From Nitratireductor arenosus (lineage in GTDB: Bacteria > Pseudomonadota > Alphaproteobacteria > Rhizobiales > Rhizobiaceae), in contig NZ_WPHG01000001.1 in NCBI RefSeq assembly GCF_009742725.1, positions 718,001-782,000 on the forward strand: a stretch of 64,000 nucleotides of DNA, given 5' to 3'. The translations under genes and the position numbers were made by a program. The first letter of the stretch is position 1; every line of letters begins with the position of its first letter. The notes under the pieces are model-generated. The model made no database searches and had not been told where the DNA came from. It was given only the letters and a program-made list of their open reading frames with translations. Shown here in pieces: positions 9,863 to 19,150 of this stretch.

Positions 9863-10750
9863 CTAGAGCGCTTCTGCGCCCGAAATGATCTCGATCAGTT
9901 CCTTGGTAATCTGCGCCTGACGCTGACGGTTGTAGGTAATCGTCAGCTTGTTGATCATGTCGCCGGCATTGCGCGTGGCATTGTCCATCGCGCTCATCTT
10001 GGCGCCCATCTCGCCGGCCGCGTTCTCCAACAGGGCTGAAAAGACCTGCACCGCGATGTTGCGCGGGATGAGATCGCTGAGCAGTTCTCCCGCATCCGGC
10101 TCGTATTCGTAGACCCCGCCGCCATTCGACACGGCGTCACCAGCCGCGGGCTCCGCCGCGGGTTTGGCCGGAATGAGCTGCTGCGCGGTCGGGATCTGGC
10201 TGATCACCGACTTGAACTGCGAATAAAACAGCGTGCAGACGTCGAACTCGCCGGCGTCGAACAGCGAGATCACCTTCCTGGCGACGCCGTCGGCATGGGC
10301 GAAGCCGATCTGCTTGGCTTCGCGCAGATCGACGCGCTCGATGATCAAGTTTGCGTAGTCGCGGCGAAGGATGTCGTAGCCCTTCTTGCCCACGCAAATG
10401 ATCTTGACGGTCTTGCCCGCACTCAGGAGCTTGCGCGTGTGCTCGCGTGCCAGACGCGCGATCTGCGAATTGAAGGAGCCGCACAGGCCGCGTTCGGCCG
10501 TGCACACGACGAGCAGATGCACGTCGTCCTTGCCCGTTCCCGTCATCAGCGGCGGGGCGTCGGTGCCGGACACCGCATTGGCGATGTTGGCGAGCACGAC
10601 GGCCATGCGCTCGGAATAGGGCCGCGCTGCTTCGGCCGCCTCCTGCGCGCGACGCAGCTTCGCCGCGGCGACCATCTGCATCGCCTTGGTGATTTTCTGC
10701 GTCGCCTTCACGGAGGCGATGCGGTTGCGGAGGTCCTTGAGTGACGCCAT
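9863..10750 (-). CDS. atpG: F1 ATP synthase gamma subunit
   Basis: 295 residues. The N-terminal helix ([11 protein letters not shown]) and C-terminal helix ([13 protein letters not shown]) form the rotor coiled coil. Between them is the alpha/beta domain with Glu-Arg-Gly-Leu-Cys-Gly-Ser-Phe-Asn. It is third in the operon, 19 bases after atpA. Confidence 0.96.
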   Translation of the reverse strand: MASLKDLRNRIASVKATQKITKAMQMVAAAKLRRAQEAAEAARPYSERMAVVLANIANAVSGTDAPPLMTGTGKDDVHLLVVCTAERGLCGSFNSQIARLAREHTRKLLSAGKTVKIICVGKKGYDILRRDYANLIIERVDLREAKQIGFAHADGVARKVISLFDAGEFDVCTLFYSQFKSVISQIPTAQQLIPAKPAAEPAAGDAVSNGGGVYEYEPDAGELLSDLIPRNIAVQVFSALLENAAGEMGAKMSAMDNATRNAGDMINKLTITYNRQRQAQITKELIEIISGAEAL

Positions 10751-10769
10751 AACGCGGGTTCCGTCAGCC

Positions 10770-12299
10770 TCAGGCGAAGTTCTTCGCGAAGGCGTCGATC
10801 TGCGCCTTCAGCTTGTCGCGCAGATCGTCCGACAGCGCCTTTTCCTTGCGGATGGCGTCCAGAACGCTCTTGCCCTCGGTGCGCAGATGGGTCAGCAGGC
10901 CCTGCTCGAACCGGCCGACATCGGCGATCGCGAGCTTGTCGAGATAACCCTGCGTACCGGCGAAGATCACCGCAACCTGCTCTTCGGTCTTGAGCGGAGA
11001 GAACTGCGGCTGCTTCAGAAGCTCGGTCAGGCGCGCGCCGCGGTTGAGAAGGCGCTGCGTCGCGGCGTCGAGGTCGGAACCGAACTGGGCGAACGCGGCC
11101 ATCTCGCGATACTGGGCGAGCTCGCCCTTGATCGAGCCGGCAACCTGCTTCATCGCCTTGATCTGGGCCGAGGAGCCAACGCGCGACACCGAAAGGCCGA
11201 CATTCACGGCCGGACGGATGCCCTGGAAGAACAGATTGGTCTCCAGGAAGATCTGGCCGTCGGTGATCGAGATCACGTTGGTCGGGATATAGGCCGAGAC
11301 GTCGTTGGCCTGGGTCTCGATGATCGGCAGCGCGGTCAGCGAACCGGCGCCGTTGTCGTCGTTCATCTTGGCCGCGCGCTCGAGCAGGCGAGAATGCAGG
11401 TAGAAGACGTCGCCCGGATAGGCTTCGCGGCCGGGCGGACGGCGCAGCAGCAGCGACATCTGGCGATAGGCGACCGCCTGTTTCGACAGATCGTCATAGG
11501 CGATCACGGCATGCTTGCCATTGTCGCGGAAATATTCGCCCATCGCACAGCCGGCGAACGGCGCCAGGAACTGCATCGGTGCCGGATCGGACGCGGTCGC
11601 CGCGATCACGATCGAATATTCGAGCGCGCCGCGCTCTTCCAGCACCTTGACGAACTGGGCCACGGTGGAGCGCTTCTGGCCGACGGCGACATAGACGCAA
11701 TAGAGCTTCTGGCTTTCGTCGTCGCCGTCATTGAGCGGCTTCTGGTTCAGGAACGTGTCGAGAACGATGGCGGTCTTGCCTGTCTGGCGATCGCCGATAA
11801 TCAGCTCGCGCTGGCCACGACCGACCGGGATCAGCGCGTCGATGGCCTTCAGGCCGGTCGACATGGGCTCGTGCACCGACTTGCGCGGAATGATGCCGGG
11901 CGCCTTGACGTCGACGCGGCGACGTTCGGCCGCCTTGATCGGGCCCTTGCCGTCGATCGGATTGCCGAGTGCGTCGACGACGCGACCGAGTAGGCCCGGG
12001 CCCACCGGAACGTCAACGATGGCGCCGGTCCGCTTGACGGTGTCGCCTTCCTTGATGTCGCGGTCGTTGCCGAAGATCACAACGCCGACATTGTCGCTTT
12101 CCAGGTTCAGCGCCATGCCGCGAATGCCGCCGGGGAACTCGACCATCTCGCCGGCCTGCACATTGTCGAGCCCGTAGACGCGAGCGATACCGTCACCCAC
12201 GGAGAGCACCTGACCGACCTCCGATACTTCGGCCTCCTTGCCGAAATTCTTGATCTGGTCCTTGAGAATTGCGGAGATTTCCGCGGCCCGGATATCCAT
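10770..12299 (-). CDS. atpA: F1 ATP synthase alpha subunit
   Basis: 509 residues, the standard length. The non-catalytic nucleotide site has Walker A Gly169-Asp-Arg-Gln-Thr-Gly-Lys-Thr176. Ser-Arg-Val-Gly-Ser-Ser-Ala-Gln matches the alpha signature region. Its ATG overlaps the atpH stop in an ATGA, so translation of the two is probably coupled. Confidence 0.97.
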   Translation of the reverse strand: MDIRAAEISAILKDQIKNFGKEAEVSEVGQVLSVGDGIARVYGLDNVQAGEMVEFPGGIRGMALNLESDNVGVVIFGNDRDIKEGDTVKRTGAIVDVPVGPGLLGRVVDALGNPIDGKGPIKAAERRRVDVKAPGIIPRKSVHEPMSTGLKAIDALIPVGRGQRELIIGDRQTGKTAIVLDTFLNQKPLNDGDDESQKLYCVYVAVGQKRSTVAQFVKVLEERGALEYSIVIAATASDPAPMQFLAPFAGCAMGEYFRDNGKHAVIAYDDLSKQAVAYRQMSLLLRRPPGREAYPGDVFYLHSRLLERAAKMNDDNGAGSLTALPIIETQANDVSAYIPTNVISITDGQIFLETNLFFQGIRPAVNVGLSVSRVGSSAQIKAMKQVAGSIKGELAQYREMAAFAQFGSDLDAATQRLLNRGARLTELLKQPQFSPLKTEEQVAVIFAGTQGYLDKLAIADVGRFEQGLLTHLRTEGKSVLDAIRKEKALSDDLRDKLKAQIDAFAKNFA

Positions 12300-12859
12300 C
12301 AGCCGACCTCTTTCAGTGCAAGCTTGAGCGAATTGAGTTTGGTTTTGAGCGATGTATCGATCTGCCGCGAGCCGATCCTCACGACAAGCCCCCCGAGCAG
12401 CGAGGGATCGACGGTCAGATTGACCACCACATCCTTGCCGGCGACGCCTTTCAGCGTCGTTTCCAGCTCCTTGCGCTGCGCGGCTGTCAGATCATGCGCC
12501 GAGGTAACATCGGCGGCCACCTCGCCACGATTCTCGGCGGCGATGCGGCGGAACGCCTCGATCATGCCCGGAACGGCGAAAAGCCGACGGTTTCTGGCGA
12601 CGACCCGAAGGAAATTGGCGAAAAGCCCACCGACCTTGGCCTTCTCGACGATGGCGGAAACAGCCTTGAACTGGTCGTCGGCCGAAAAGACCGGACTCTC
12701 GATCAGGCGGCGCAGATCCTCGCTGCCGGCAAGAAGCGCCTCGAATTCGCCCAACTCCTTTTCGATGTGCGAAACCGCATCGGCCTCAAGCGCCAGATCG
12801 AAAAGCGAGCCCGCATAGCGCTCGGCGACGTTGGAAACGGGTGAGTTAGACTGTGCCAC
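12299..12859 (-). CDS. atpH: F1 ATP synthase delta subunit
   Basis: 186 residues, the OSCP/delta subunit joining F1 to the peripheral stalk. The N-terminus ([13 protein letters not shown]) and the C-terminal strand ([13 protein letters not shown]) are typical. It is the first gene of atpHAGDC. The F0 genes are not in this window, consistent with the split F1/F0 operons of alphaproteobacteria. Confidence 0.95.
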   Translation of the reverse strand: MAQSNSPVSNVAERYAGSLFDLALEADAVSHIEKELGEFEALLAGSEDLRRLIESPVFSADDQFKAVSAIVEKAKVGGLFANFLRVVARNRRLFAVPGMIEAFRRIAAENRGEVAADVTSAHDLTAAQRKELETTLKGVAGKDVVVNLTVDPSLLGGLVVRIGSRQIDTSLKTKLNSLKLALKEVG

Positions 12860-13079
12860 GAACGGTCTTCTCTTCCTGGGAAGGCCGCAAGTTTTTTGCG
12901 CAAGCGTGAGAAGCCGGCTAAACCTTTGACCTTATTGATAAATCCCGACCGCTACGGCATCCGCGCCATATCCCCCGGTCGAAAGTCGCTTGCCGTCTAG
13001 CACACGCTTCCGTGACTCGCAACAACCCGAGACATCGCCGTTCCGGCACTATTGTCGCATCCGCGCCGTCAGTCGGCAA

Positions 13080-13475
13080 TCACACCATGAAACCGAATAC
13101 GAAGGCGAGCGGCAAGGCCGCCAGTACCAACTCCACGACGAGGCGCACCCAATTGAAGACCGTGCCGCCCCTGTCCGACAACATGGAGATGATACGGCCG
13201 AAGGCGGTGAGCAGCCAACATAGGCCGAGCGTCATATAGATAAATGGCTGGGCAAGCAGGATCGCACACAGCCCGACCCCAAGATAGAAGCCGGCCATGG
13301 TGGCCCGGGCTTCCGACACCGCCTCGGGATGGTCGGCCGCCGTTTCAAGCCGCAGCAGTCGGAACGACAGGCGCGGCGCGAACAAAAGGACGAGGCCGAA
13401 AAAAACCGTGATCGCCGCGGCACTCCAGGCGAGCCACTCGCCATTGCTGGTCGGCATTGGAAAAGCGAAATCCAT
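13080..13475 (-). CDS. DUF4345-like small integral membrane protein
   Basis: 131 residues from ATG 13475, chosen because GGGGGGA lies just upstream; a longer open frame upstream lacks a site. About four hydrophobic segments are visible (near residues 12-30, 58-75, 78-95 and 110-130). The Leu-Leu-Arg-Leu-Glu region and the Ala-Arg-Ala-Thr-Met-Ala-Gly-Phe-Tyr-Leu-Gly segment recall DUF4345 proteins. Function is unknown. It is divergent from nothing nearby and seems to be a single gene. Confidence 0.6.
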   Translation of the reverse strand: MDFAFPMPTSNGEWLAWSAAAITVFFGLVLLFAPRLSFRLLRLETAADHPEAVSEARATMAGFYLGVGLCAILLAQPFIYMTLGLCWLLTAFGRIISMLSDRGGTVFNWVRLVVELVLAALPLAFVFGFMV

Positions 13476-13539
13476 CAAATCCCCCCGGAATGTCGTGGCG
13501 GGACTTGACCCACCGCCGAGCATCTCAACCGCCCCACAT

Positions 13540-13992
13540 TCACACCCCGCAATCGCCCTGGAAGGCGACCGTCTCGGATCCGTAGGGGCCCGCGACTGCG
13601 ATCGTGCCTGTATAACCGGTCGATTCGGTCCCTGCCTCGCCGGCCGTCATCGTGACGACGACATCGTGTTGGGACGCTCCCAGACTGCGATAGCGTCTTT
13701 CCTCGCCGGTCTCCACTTTCGTGGCCGACACCAGTTCGAGCTGCCGCAATTGATGGCCGAGCGCGATGAAGCCGGTTTCCGGATAGGGCTCGTGCAGGCT
13801 GTCTTTCTGCGTGAAAAAGACGAAGCGCCAGCTCTCGGGATCGTTGAAATTGAAGCCGTGATCCTTGCGCCAGAACGTGCAATAGCTGTCGATATGGGGC
13901 CAATGAATATCGGTCACGACCGGCTGGTTCGCGGCCGCCGGCGCGGCGGCCAGTAGGGCAGATCCGGCAAGCGCCCGTGCCAGGAACTTCAT
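13540..13992 (-). CDS. Exported hypothetical protein
   Basis: 150 residues from ATG 13992, preceded by GGGGAGGA. A clear signal peptide (MKFLARALAGSALLAAAPAAA, cleavage near residue 23) precedes a mature part of about 127 residues. This is rich in aromatic residues early on (His-Trp-Pro-His, Phe-Trp-Arg-Lys-Asp-His-Gly-Phe) and ends in Gly-Asp-Cys-Gly-Val. Two Cys residues (one in Ser-Tyr-Cys-Thr, one near the end) could form a disulphide. I do not recognise the family. Confidence 0.65.
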   Translation of the reverse strand: MKFLARALAGSALLAAAPAAANQPVVTDIHWPHIDSYCTFWRKDHGFNFNDPESWRFVFFTQKDSLHEPYPETGFIALGHQLRQLELVSATKVETGEERRYRSLGASQHDVVVTMTAGEAGTESTGYTGTIAVAGPYGSETVAFQGDCGV

Positions 13993-14080
13993 CGATATCC
14001 TCCCCGTTTCCAGCGCGACTTTGACAGAAGCGATCGCCAATGCAAACCGTCGCCGGACACCGGTGCAACGCATTCTACGG

Positions 14081-14425
14081 TCAATCGCGGCTCCGCGTCC
14101 TGCACCCGGCCGGCTGCGACGGCGGCAGATGCTCGATCACCTCGACCACGTCGTCGAGCCCGATGTCGGGATAGTGCTCGCGCATGCCGGCGAGCATGAC
14201 CGGGTCGGGCCATTCGTCCTTTCTGCCGACGAAGGCGGCGGCCGCGCGCAGCGGCATTCTGGTCACCCGGGTCACCTCGACCACCAAGGTGCGTTTCGGC
14301 GCGCCCTGGCAGGCATAAATCATCGGACCCGGCCTGATCGGCGTTTCGCGCCAGCGGATCGTCGAGCGTTTCGCACCGCTTTCGATCTGCGGAAACAACC
14401 GCGCCACGACTTCGAGCTTCTGCAT
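14081..14425 (-). CDS. ASCH domain protein
   Basis: 114 residues from ATG 14425 with GGAGAAGA upstream. The ASCH signature Gly-Ala-Lys-Arg-Ser-Thr-Ile-Arg-Trp-Arg is at residues 17-26, followed by Gly-Pro-Met-Ile-Tyr. ASCH proteins bind RNA and are PUA-related; some are amidohydrolases of modified nucleosides. It ends the priA direction, starting 78 bases after the priA stop. The long open frame that runs upstream on the same strand is a shadow of priA; only this 3' part is a gene. Confidence 0.75.
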   Translation of the reverse strand: MQKLEVVARLFPQIESGAKRSTIRWRETPIRPGPMIYACQGAPKRTLVVEVTRVTRMPLRAAAAFVGRKDEWPDPVMLAGMREHYPDIGLDDVVEVIEHLPPSQPAGCRTRSRD

Positions 14426-14502
14426 GCCGGGTCTTCTCCGCTCCGGTCGCGACGGGTTATGCCTGTCGGCAACATTTCGCAGGTCCGATGGCCGGCCCGT
14501 TC

Positions 14503-16686
14503 CTACAAAAAACTCTGCGGGTCGATGTCGATCTGAACCCGGACCGAACCGCGCGGCGACGGCCCCGCCTTGACCATCGCCCGCAGGAAGGCCTGCAGAT
14601 CGGCGCGCAGTCCACCCTGCACCATGAGCCGGAACCGGTAGCGGCCCGCGACGAGGGACAGCGGCGCCTCCGCCGGGCCGAGCACGACGATCCCGGCGTC
14701 TCCGGGCGCGACGCGACGCAGCGCGCGCGCATGCCCCTCCGCTTCCGCGCGGGTTGCTGCGCTGACGATAATGCCGGCAAGCCGGCCGAAGGGAGGCAGG
14801 CCGGCGCGCTCGCGCTCGGCCGTCTCGCGTTCGTAAAAGGTCTCCCAGTCTCCAGAGACGATCGCCCGCATCACCGGATGGTCGGGCTGGTAGGTCTGCA
14901 AGAGGCCGAGGCTCTTCTTGCCGGTGCGCCCGGCCCTGCCGGTAACCTGGGACAGGAGCTGAAAAGTGCGTTCGGCCGCGCGCGGATCGCCATTGGCAAG
15001 GCCCAGATCGGCGTCGATGACCCCGACCAGCGTCAGGTTGGGGAAATTGTGCCCCTTGGCGACGAGCTGGGTGCCGATCACGATATCGGCCTCGCCCTTT
15101 TCGATCGCCTCCAGTTCCAGCCGCAGCCGCCGTACGCCGCCGGCAAGGTCGGACGACAGCACGATCGAGCGCGCATCGGGAAAATGCGACACAACTTCCT
15201 CCGCGATCCGCTCCACCCCCGGCCCGCAGGCGACGAGATGATCGAGCGCGCCGCAGGAAGGGCAGGCTTCGGGGCGCTGTTCGGCGTAACCGCATTGATG
15301 GCACAAAAGCTGACCGCGAAACCGATGCTCAACCAGCCAGCTCGAACAATCCGGGCACTGGAAGCGGTGTCCGCACACCCGGCACAGCGTCAGCGGCGCA
15401 TAGCCGCGGCGATTGAGGAACAGCAGCGATTGTTCGCCGCGCCGCCAGGTCTTGGCGATTTCGTCGATCAGCACCGGCGACAGGAAACCGCCGCGCGCCG
15501 GCGGATTGCGGCGCAGGTCGACCGTGCCGAGCTCGGGAAGTGCGGCCTCGGCGAAGCGGGCGGGAAGCGCGACGCGCCGGTAGCGGCCCTGCTGGGCATT
15601 GTAACGGCTTTCGATCGACGGCGTGGCGGAGGCCAGCACCACCGGATGGCCGCCGAGATGACCGCGCACCACCGCCATGTCGCGGGCACTGTAGAACACC
15701 CGGTCTTCCTGCTTGTAGGACGGGTCGTGCTCCTCGTCGACGACGATCAGGCCGAGATCGCGAAACGGCAGGAAAAGCGCCGAGCGCGCGCCGGCCACCA
15801 CGCGGACCTGGTTTTCGGCCACCTGCCGCCAAACCCGTTCGCGCATGCGCGGCGGCAGATCGGAATGCCATTCGGCCGGCTTGGCGCCGAAGCGATCCTG
15901 AAACCGCTCCAGGAAGGCGTGGGTGAGCGCGATTTCCGGCAGCAGGATCAGCACCTGTCGGCCTTGACGGATGGCCGCCGCGACCGCCTCGAAATAGACT
16001 TCCGTCTTGCCAGACCCCGTCACGCCGTCGAGCAGGCAGACGCCGAAGCCGCCCTTCTCGGCCATGTCGCGCAAGACCCGGCCGGCCCCGATCTGGTCGG
16101 CAGACAGATCCGGCTGCTTGAAGGCGGGATCCGGTTCGGCCACCACCGGCTGCGGCGGCAAAACGATGTCTTCGAAGACGCCTTGCGCCTTGAGCCCGTC
16201 GATCACGCTCGCCGACACGCCCGCGGCCCGCGCCAGTCCGGGCCGGGTCCAGCCGGAGCCGGTCTCGGCGATCTCCAATACGCGGCCGCGCGCCGCCGTC
16301 ATACGGTCGGGCAAGCATTCGGTGCGGGCGATGCCGTTAACCGGCGGTTCCGGATCGAGCGCGGCGGGCGCACGCAAAAACATGCGCGCCACCATGCCGG
16401 GCGGTGTCATCGTGTATTGTGCGATCCAGGCGATGAACCGCAGGCTTTCGCCCGGCAGCGGCGGACAATCAAAAACCGCCGAGATCGGCCGCAGCTTCCT
16501 GGCGTCGACGGCGCCGGCCGGCTGATCCGACACGATGGCAGCGATTTCGCGCGGCCCCAGCGGCACGCGAACGATCGAGCCCGGCACGACGGTCATATCG
16601 TCGGGCACCGCATAGGAATAGGGCGTCTCCGTCGGAACCGGCACGAGCACCGGCACGACCGCCTGGCGGGGCGAATCTTGTTTCAT
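14503..16686 (-). CDS. priA: Primosomal protein N' (replication restart helicase)
   Basis: 727 residues. PriA loads the replisome at stalled forks. The 3'-DNA-binding domain is N-terminal. Helicase motifs follow: Walker A Gly221-Val-Thr-Gly-Ser-Gly-Lys-Thr228 and Asp317-Glu-Glu-His320. Eight cysteines in a zinc-binding cluster (Cys-Arg-Val-Cys, Cys-Pro-Asp-Cys, Cys-His-Gln-Cys, Cys-Pro-Ser-Cys) lie around residues 440-480. It is divergent from the transaldolase gene, 93 bases apart, a linkage frequent in Hyphomicrobiales. Confidence 0.96.
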   Translation of the reverse strand: MKQDSPRQAVVPVLVPVPTETPYSYAVPDDMTVVPGSIVRVPLGPREIAAIVSDQPAGAVDARKLRPISAVFDCPPLPGESLRFIAWIAQYTMTPPGMVARMFLRAPAALDPEPPVNGIARTECLPDRMTAARGRVLEIAETGSGWTRPGLARAAGVSASVIDGLKAQGVFEDIVLPPQPVVAEPDPAFKQPDLSADQIGAGRVLRDMAEKGGFGVCLLDGVTGSGKTEVYFEAVAAAIRQGRQVLILLPEIALTHAFLERFQDRFGAKPAEWHSDLPPRMRERVWRQVAENQVRVVAGARSALFLPFRDLGLIVVDEEHDPSYKQEDRVFYSARDMAVVRGHLGGHPVVLASATPSIESRYNAQQGRYRRVALPARFAEAALPELGTVDLRRNPPARGGFLSPVLIDEIAKTWRRGEQSLLFLNRRGYAPLTLCRVCGHRFQCPDCSSWLVEHRFRGQLLCHQCGYAEQRPEACPSCGALDHLVACGPGVERIAEEVVSHFPDARSIVLSSDLAGGVRRLRLELEAIEKGEADIVIGTQLVAKGHNFPNLTLVGVIDADLGLANGDPRAAERTFQLLSQVTGRAGRTGKKSLGLLQTYQPDHPVMRAIVSGDWETFYERETAERERAGLPPFGRLAGIIVSAATRAEAEGHARALRRVAPGDAGIVVLGPAEAPLSLVAGRYRFRLMVQGGLRADLQAFLRAMVKAGPSPRGSVRVQIDIDPQSFL

Positions 16687-16779
16687 GGCGCGTGACCTTG
16701 CCCCGACTTTCGTCTAGATCAAAGCCCGACACGACGGACGGCGCCAGGCCGCCGCAGAAAATTCGCTAAGGAGACGGTC

Positions 16780-17433
16780 ATGAAGTTTTTTGTCGACACC
16801 GCCGACGTGAAGGATATCCGCGAGCTGAACGAATTGGGTCTCCTCGACGGCGTCACGACCAACCCTTCGCTGATCATGAAGGCCGGTCGCGACATCAAGG
16901 AAGTCACCAAGGAAATCTGCGACATCGTCGACGGCCCGGTTTCGGCCGAGGTCACGGCAACCGAATTTACTGCGATGATGAAGGAAGCCGACATTCTGTC
17001 GAAGATTGCCGACAATATCTGCATCAAGGTGCCGCTCACCTTCGACGGGCTGAGGGCCTGCAAGGCGATTACCTCCGACGGCCGCAAGGTCAATGTCACC
17101 CTGTGTTTTGCGGCCACCCAGGCGCTGTTGGCCGCCAAGGCGGGCGCCACCTTTATTTCACCCTTCATCGGCCGCATCGACGACATGGGGGTAGACGGGA
17201 TGGAGCTGATTTCGGAAATCCGCACCATCTATGACAATTACGATTTCAAGACCGAAATCCTCGCCGCCTCGGTGCGTACGGTCAACCACGTCAAGCAGGC
17301 GGCCCTGATCGGCGCCGATGTCGCCACGGTGCCGCCGGCGACGCTGCGCGCCCTGGTTAAGCATCCGCTGACCGACAAGGGTCTGGACGCCTTCCTGGCC
17401 GACTGGGCCAAGACCGGCCAGAAGATCGGGTAA
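16780..17433 (+). CDS. Fructose-6-phosphate aldolase / short transaldolase
   Basis: 217 residues, the short class of transaldolase. The Schiff-base lysine is Lys83 in Cys-Ile-Lys-Val-Pro-Leu-Thr. Asp6 in Phe-Val-Asp-Thr-Ala and Asn28 in Thr-Thr-Asn-Pro-Ser are conserved active-site residues. AAGGAGAC precedes the ATG. Short family members are annotated either as transaldolase (pentose phosphate pathway) or fructose-6-phosphate aldolase; sequence inspection alone cannot separate them. Confidence 0.92.
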   Translation: MKFFVDTADVKDIRELNELGLLDGVTTNPSLIMKAGRDIKEVTKEICDIVDGPVSAEVTATEFTAMMKEADILSKIADNICIKVPLTFDGLRACKAITSDGRKVNVTLCFAATQALLAAKAGATFISPFIGRIDDMGVDGMELISEIRTIYDNYDFKTEILAASVRTVNHVKQAALIGADVATVPPATLRALVKHPLTDKGLDAFLADWAKTGQKIG

Positions 17434-17578
17434 TCCCCGCGCCGGCTGCGTGGATCGCCGGGCTGCGGCCCGGTATCGCGCCTGTGCCCTTATGCGAAGC
17501 CAGTTTCCTTGCGCCAGCGAACGGTCCTGGCGCGATGAATGCCGCCGGGACCCCTTTCTCAACCAGCCGTGGCCCGGT

Positions 17579-18502
17579 CTACGCGGTGACGGGCGCGTCG
17601 AAGGCGGCCTCGGGATCGGCCGCGAGTCGATGCACGGCATGCTCCTGGAGCCGCGCGGTCAGCTCGGTCGCATCGCCGTCGAGCGCGTCCGGCGGTATCG
17701 GCTTGCCGAATCTGATCGAGAAGTGAAACCGCTTCTTGTTCAAAAGCTCGTGGAACAGCGTCATGTCGCGCAGTTCCGTCGAGTATTTTCCGAGAAAATA
17801 AAACAGTCCCGAATTGCGCGCGGTTATGTGGACCGGCATGATCGGCGTGTCGAAGCGGCGCGCCAACGCGACCGCCGAGGTCTGCCAGGGGCGTTCGGTG
17901 AGGTGGCCCTCGTGCCAGTAGGCGATGCGGCCGGCGGGAAACAGCACCACCGCCCTTTCGGCCGCGAAGGCGCGCGCTGTCATTTCCAGCGTATCCCGGC
18001 TCTTTGCGTGCGATTTTTCGCCCGCACGCCATTCGACCGGGATGATGACGTCTCGGAAACCCTGCGCGACACGCAAGGCGTCCCGATTCGCAAAGAAGAC
18101 GAGGTCGCCGCGAAGGCGCCTCAGCGCATCGTACATGGCGACGCCGTCGGCGATGCCGGTGGGGTGATTCGGTGCGATGATGACCGAGCCTTCACACGGA
18201 AGATTCTCGAGGCCAGCAACGTCGATGTCCAGCGACAGCAGTCCGCTAATATGTTCGAAAGCCTCGCGCCCGCCCATCGCCGCGATCCGGTCGGCCATGC
18301 GCACGGCCTCGCGATAGTGAAACGCGCGGTAGAGAAGCGGCTTGAACACCGGCCACAGCGGATTGCGGGACAGGTTGACCGTGCGCTCTTCGATGAGTTG
18401 GTCGATGATATGGGCGTCGCCGTCAGACATGAGACCGTAGAGGGCGCGCCCCCCGATGAGCTTGGCGATAGAGGACGGCGACGTCGGCGTATCCATGGTC
18501 AT
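17579..18502 (-). CDS. Lysophospholipid acyltransferase family protein (PlsC-like)
   Basis: About 307 residues from ATG 18502 (ATG 18496 is equally possible, both behind GGAGTGG). The acyltransferase motif Asn112-His113-Pro-Thr-Gly-Ile-Ala-Asp119 matches the His-x5-Asp form of the hemolysin-like acyltransferases. A second block, Val-Leu-Phe-Pro-Ala-Gly-Arg-Ile, corresponds to the Glu-Gly-xx-Arg site but with Ala in place of Glu-Gly. It probably transfers acyl chains to a lysolipid at the inner membrane; the exact lipid is unknown. It follows lptE by about 85 bases, where many proteobacteria have holA. Confidence 0.8.
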   Translation of the reverse strand: MTMDTPTSPSSIAKLIGGRALYGLMSDGDAHIIDQLIEERTVNLSRNPLWPVFKPLLYRAFHYREAVRMADRIAAMGGREAFEHISGLLSLDIDVAGLENLPCEGSVIIAPNHPTGIADGVAMYDALRRLRGDLVFFANRDALRVAQGFRDVIIPVEWRAGEKSHAKSRDTLEMTARAFAAERAVVLFPAGRIAYWHEGHLTERPWQTSAVALARRFDTPIMPVHITARNSGLFYFLGKYSTELRDMTLFHELLNKKRFHFSIRFGKPIPPDALDGDATELTARLQEHAVHRLAADPEAAFDAPVTA

Positions 18503-18586
18503 CCACTCCGGTCGACCTTGTTTGGCCAAACTCTGTGACGCAAGAATGACGCCCGCCCGCAATAGGCGCCTGTACGTCCTGAACGC

Positions 18587-19150
18587 TCAATCCGCCGGAA
18601 GGTTCTCCAAATCCTGGGCAAGCGCGACCCGAAGCATTTCCGCCAGTTCCCGGGCGGCGCGGTTTTCGGCGTCGCGCTCGGCGCGCACCGCGGCGAATTC
18701 CTGTCGCGGCTTGTCGAAGGAGGCGTTGACCGAGCGCCTTCCGTTGGCAACGGCCTTGCCGGTCTCCGCGTCGATCAACTTGTAGCGCGACGACATGACC
18801 ACCGCGCCGGCCGTCGGTTCATTCTCGCGCGCCACCTGGACGGAAGCCGAATTGCGGAAGGTCGAGGTAACGTTGAGATCGAGCAGATAGCGTGGGTTCG
18901 CCGGCTGGCCGGCGCCGCCGTTGAGGCCGAAGATCAGATGATTGCGCACCTCCTGCGCATAGCGGCTGGTGACAGGGTTGACCGCGATCGACCCGAGCCC
19001 GCCACCACCGCCGATCGACCCGGACGCTTCGCCGTAGAGCGGCCGCACGGTGCAGGCGGACGCCACCAGCAGCACCGCCACCAGCGGCCCCAGAAGCAGG
19101 AGCCGCAGCAGGGGCCTGTCACTGGAGGGCATGAGCTCAAACGACGACAT
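18587..19150 (-). CDS. lptE: LPS-assembly lipoprotein LptE
   Basis: 187 residues from ATG 19150, which overlaps the end of leuS by 14 bases behind GGAGAA. A hydrophobic stretch ends in Val-Ala-Ser-Ala-Cys, the lipoprotein cleavage site, followed by Thr-Val-Arg-Pro-Leu-Tyr-Gly, typical of alphaproteobacterial LptE. It would plug the LptD beta-barrel in the outer membrane for LPS insertion. The leuS-lptE order is widely conserved. Confidence 0.88.
   Translation of the reverse strand: MSSFELMPSSDRPLLRLLLLGPLVAVLLVASACTVRPLYGEASGSIGGGGGLGSIAVNPVTSRYAQEVRNHLIFGLNGGAGQPANPRYLLDLNVTSTFRNSASVQVARENEPTAGAVVMSSRYKLIDAETGKAVANGRRSVNASFDKPRQEFAAVRAERDAENRAARELAEMLRVALAQDLENLPAD

Noticed and set aside
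14426-15304. 5' part of the minus-strand frame that ends in the ASCH gene
   Set aside because: Overlaps priA in another frame and is Arg-rich; only the region from 14425 is protein-like.
14488-16695. 735-codon plus-strand open frame opposite priA
   Set aside because: Shadow of priA; no start signal or domain.
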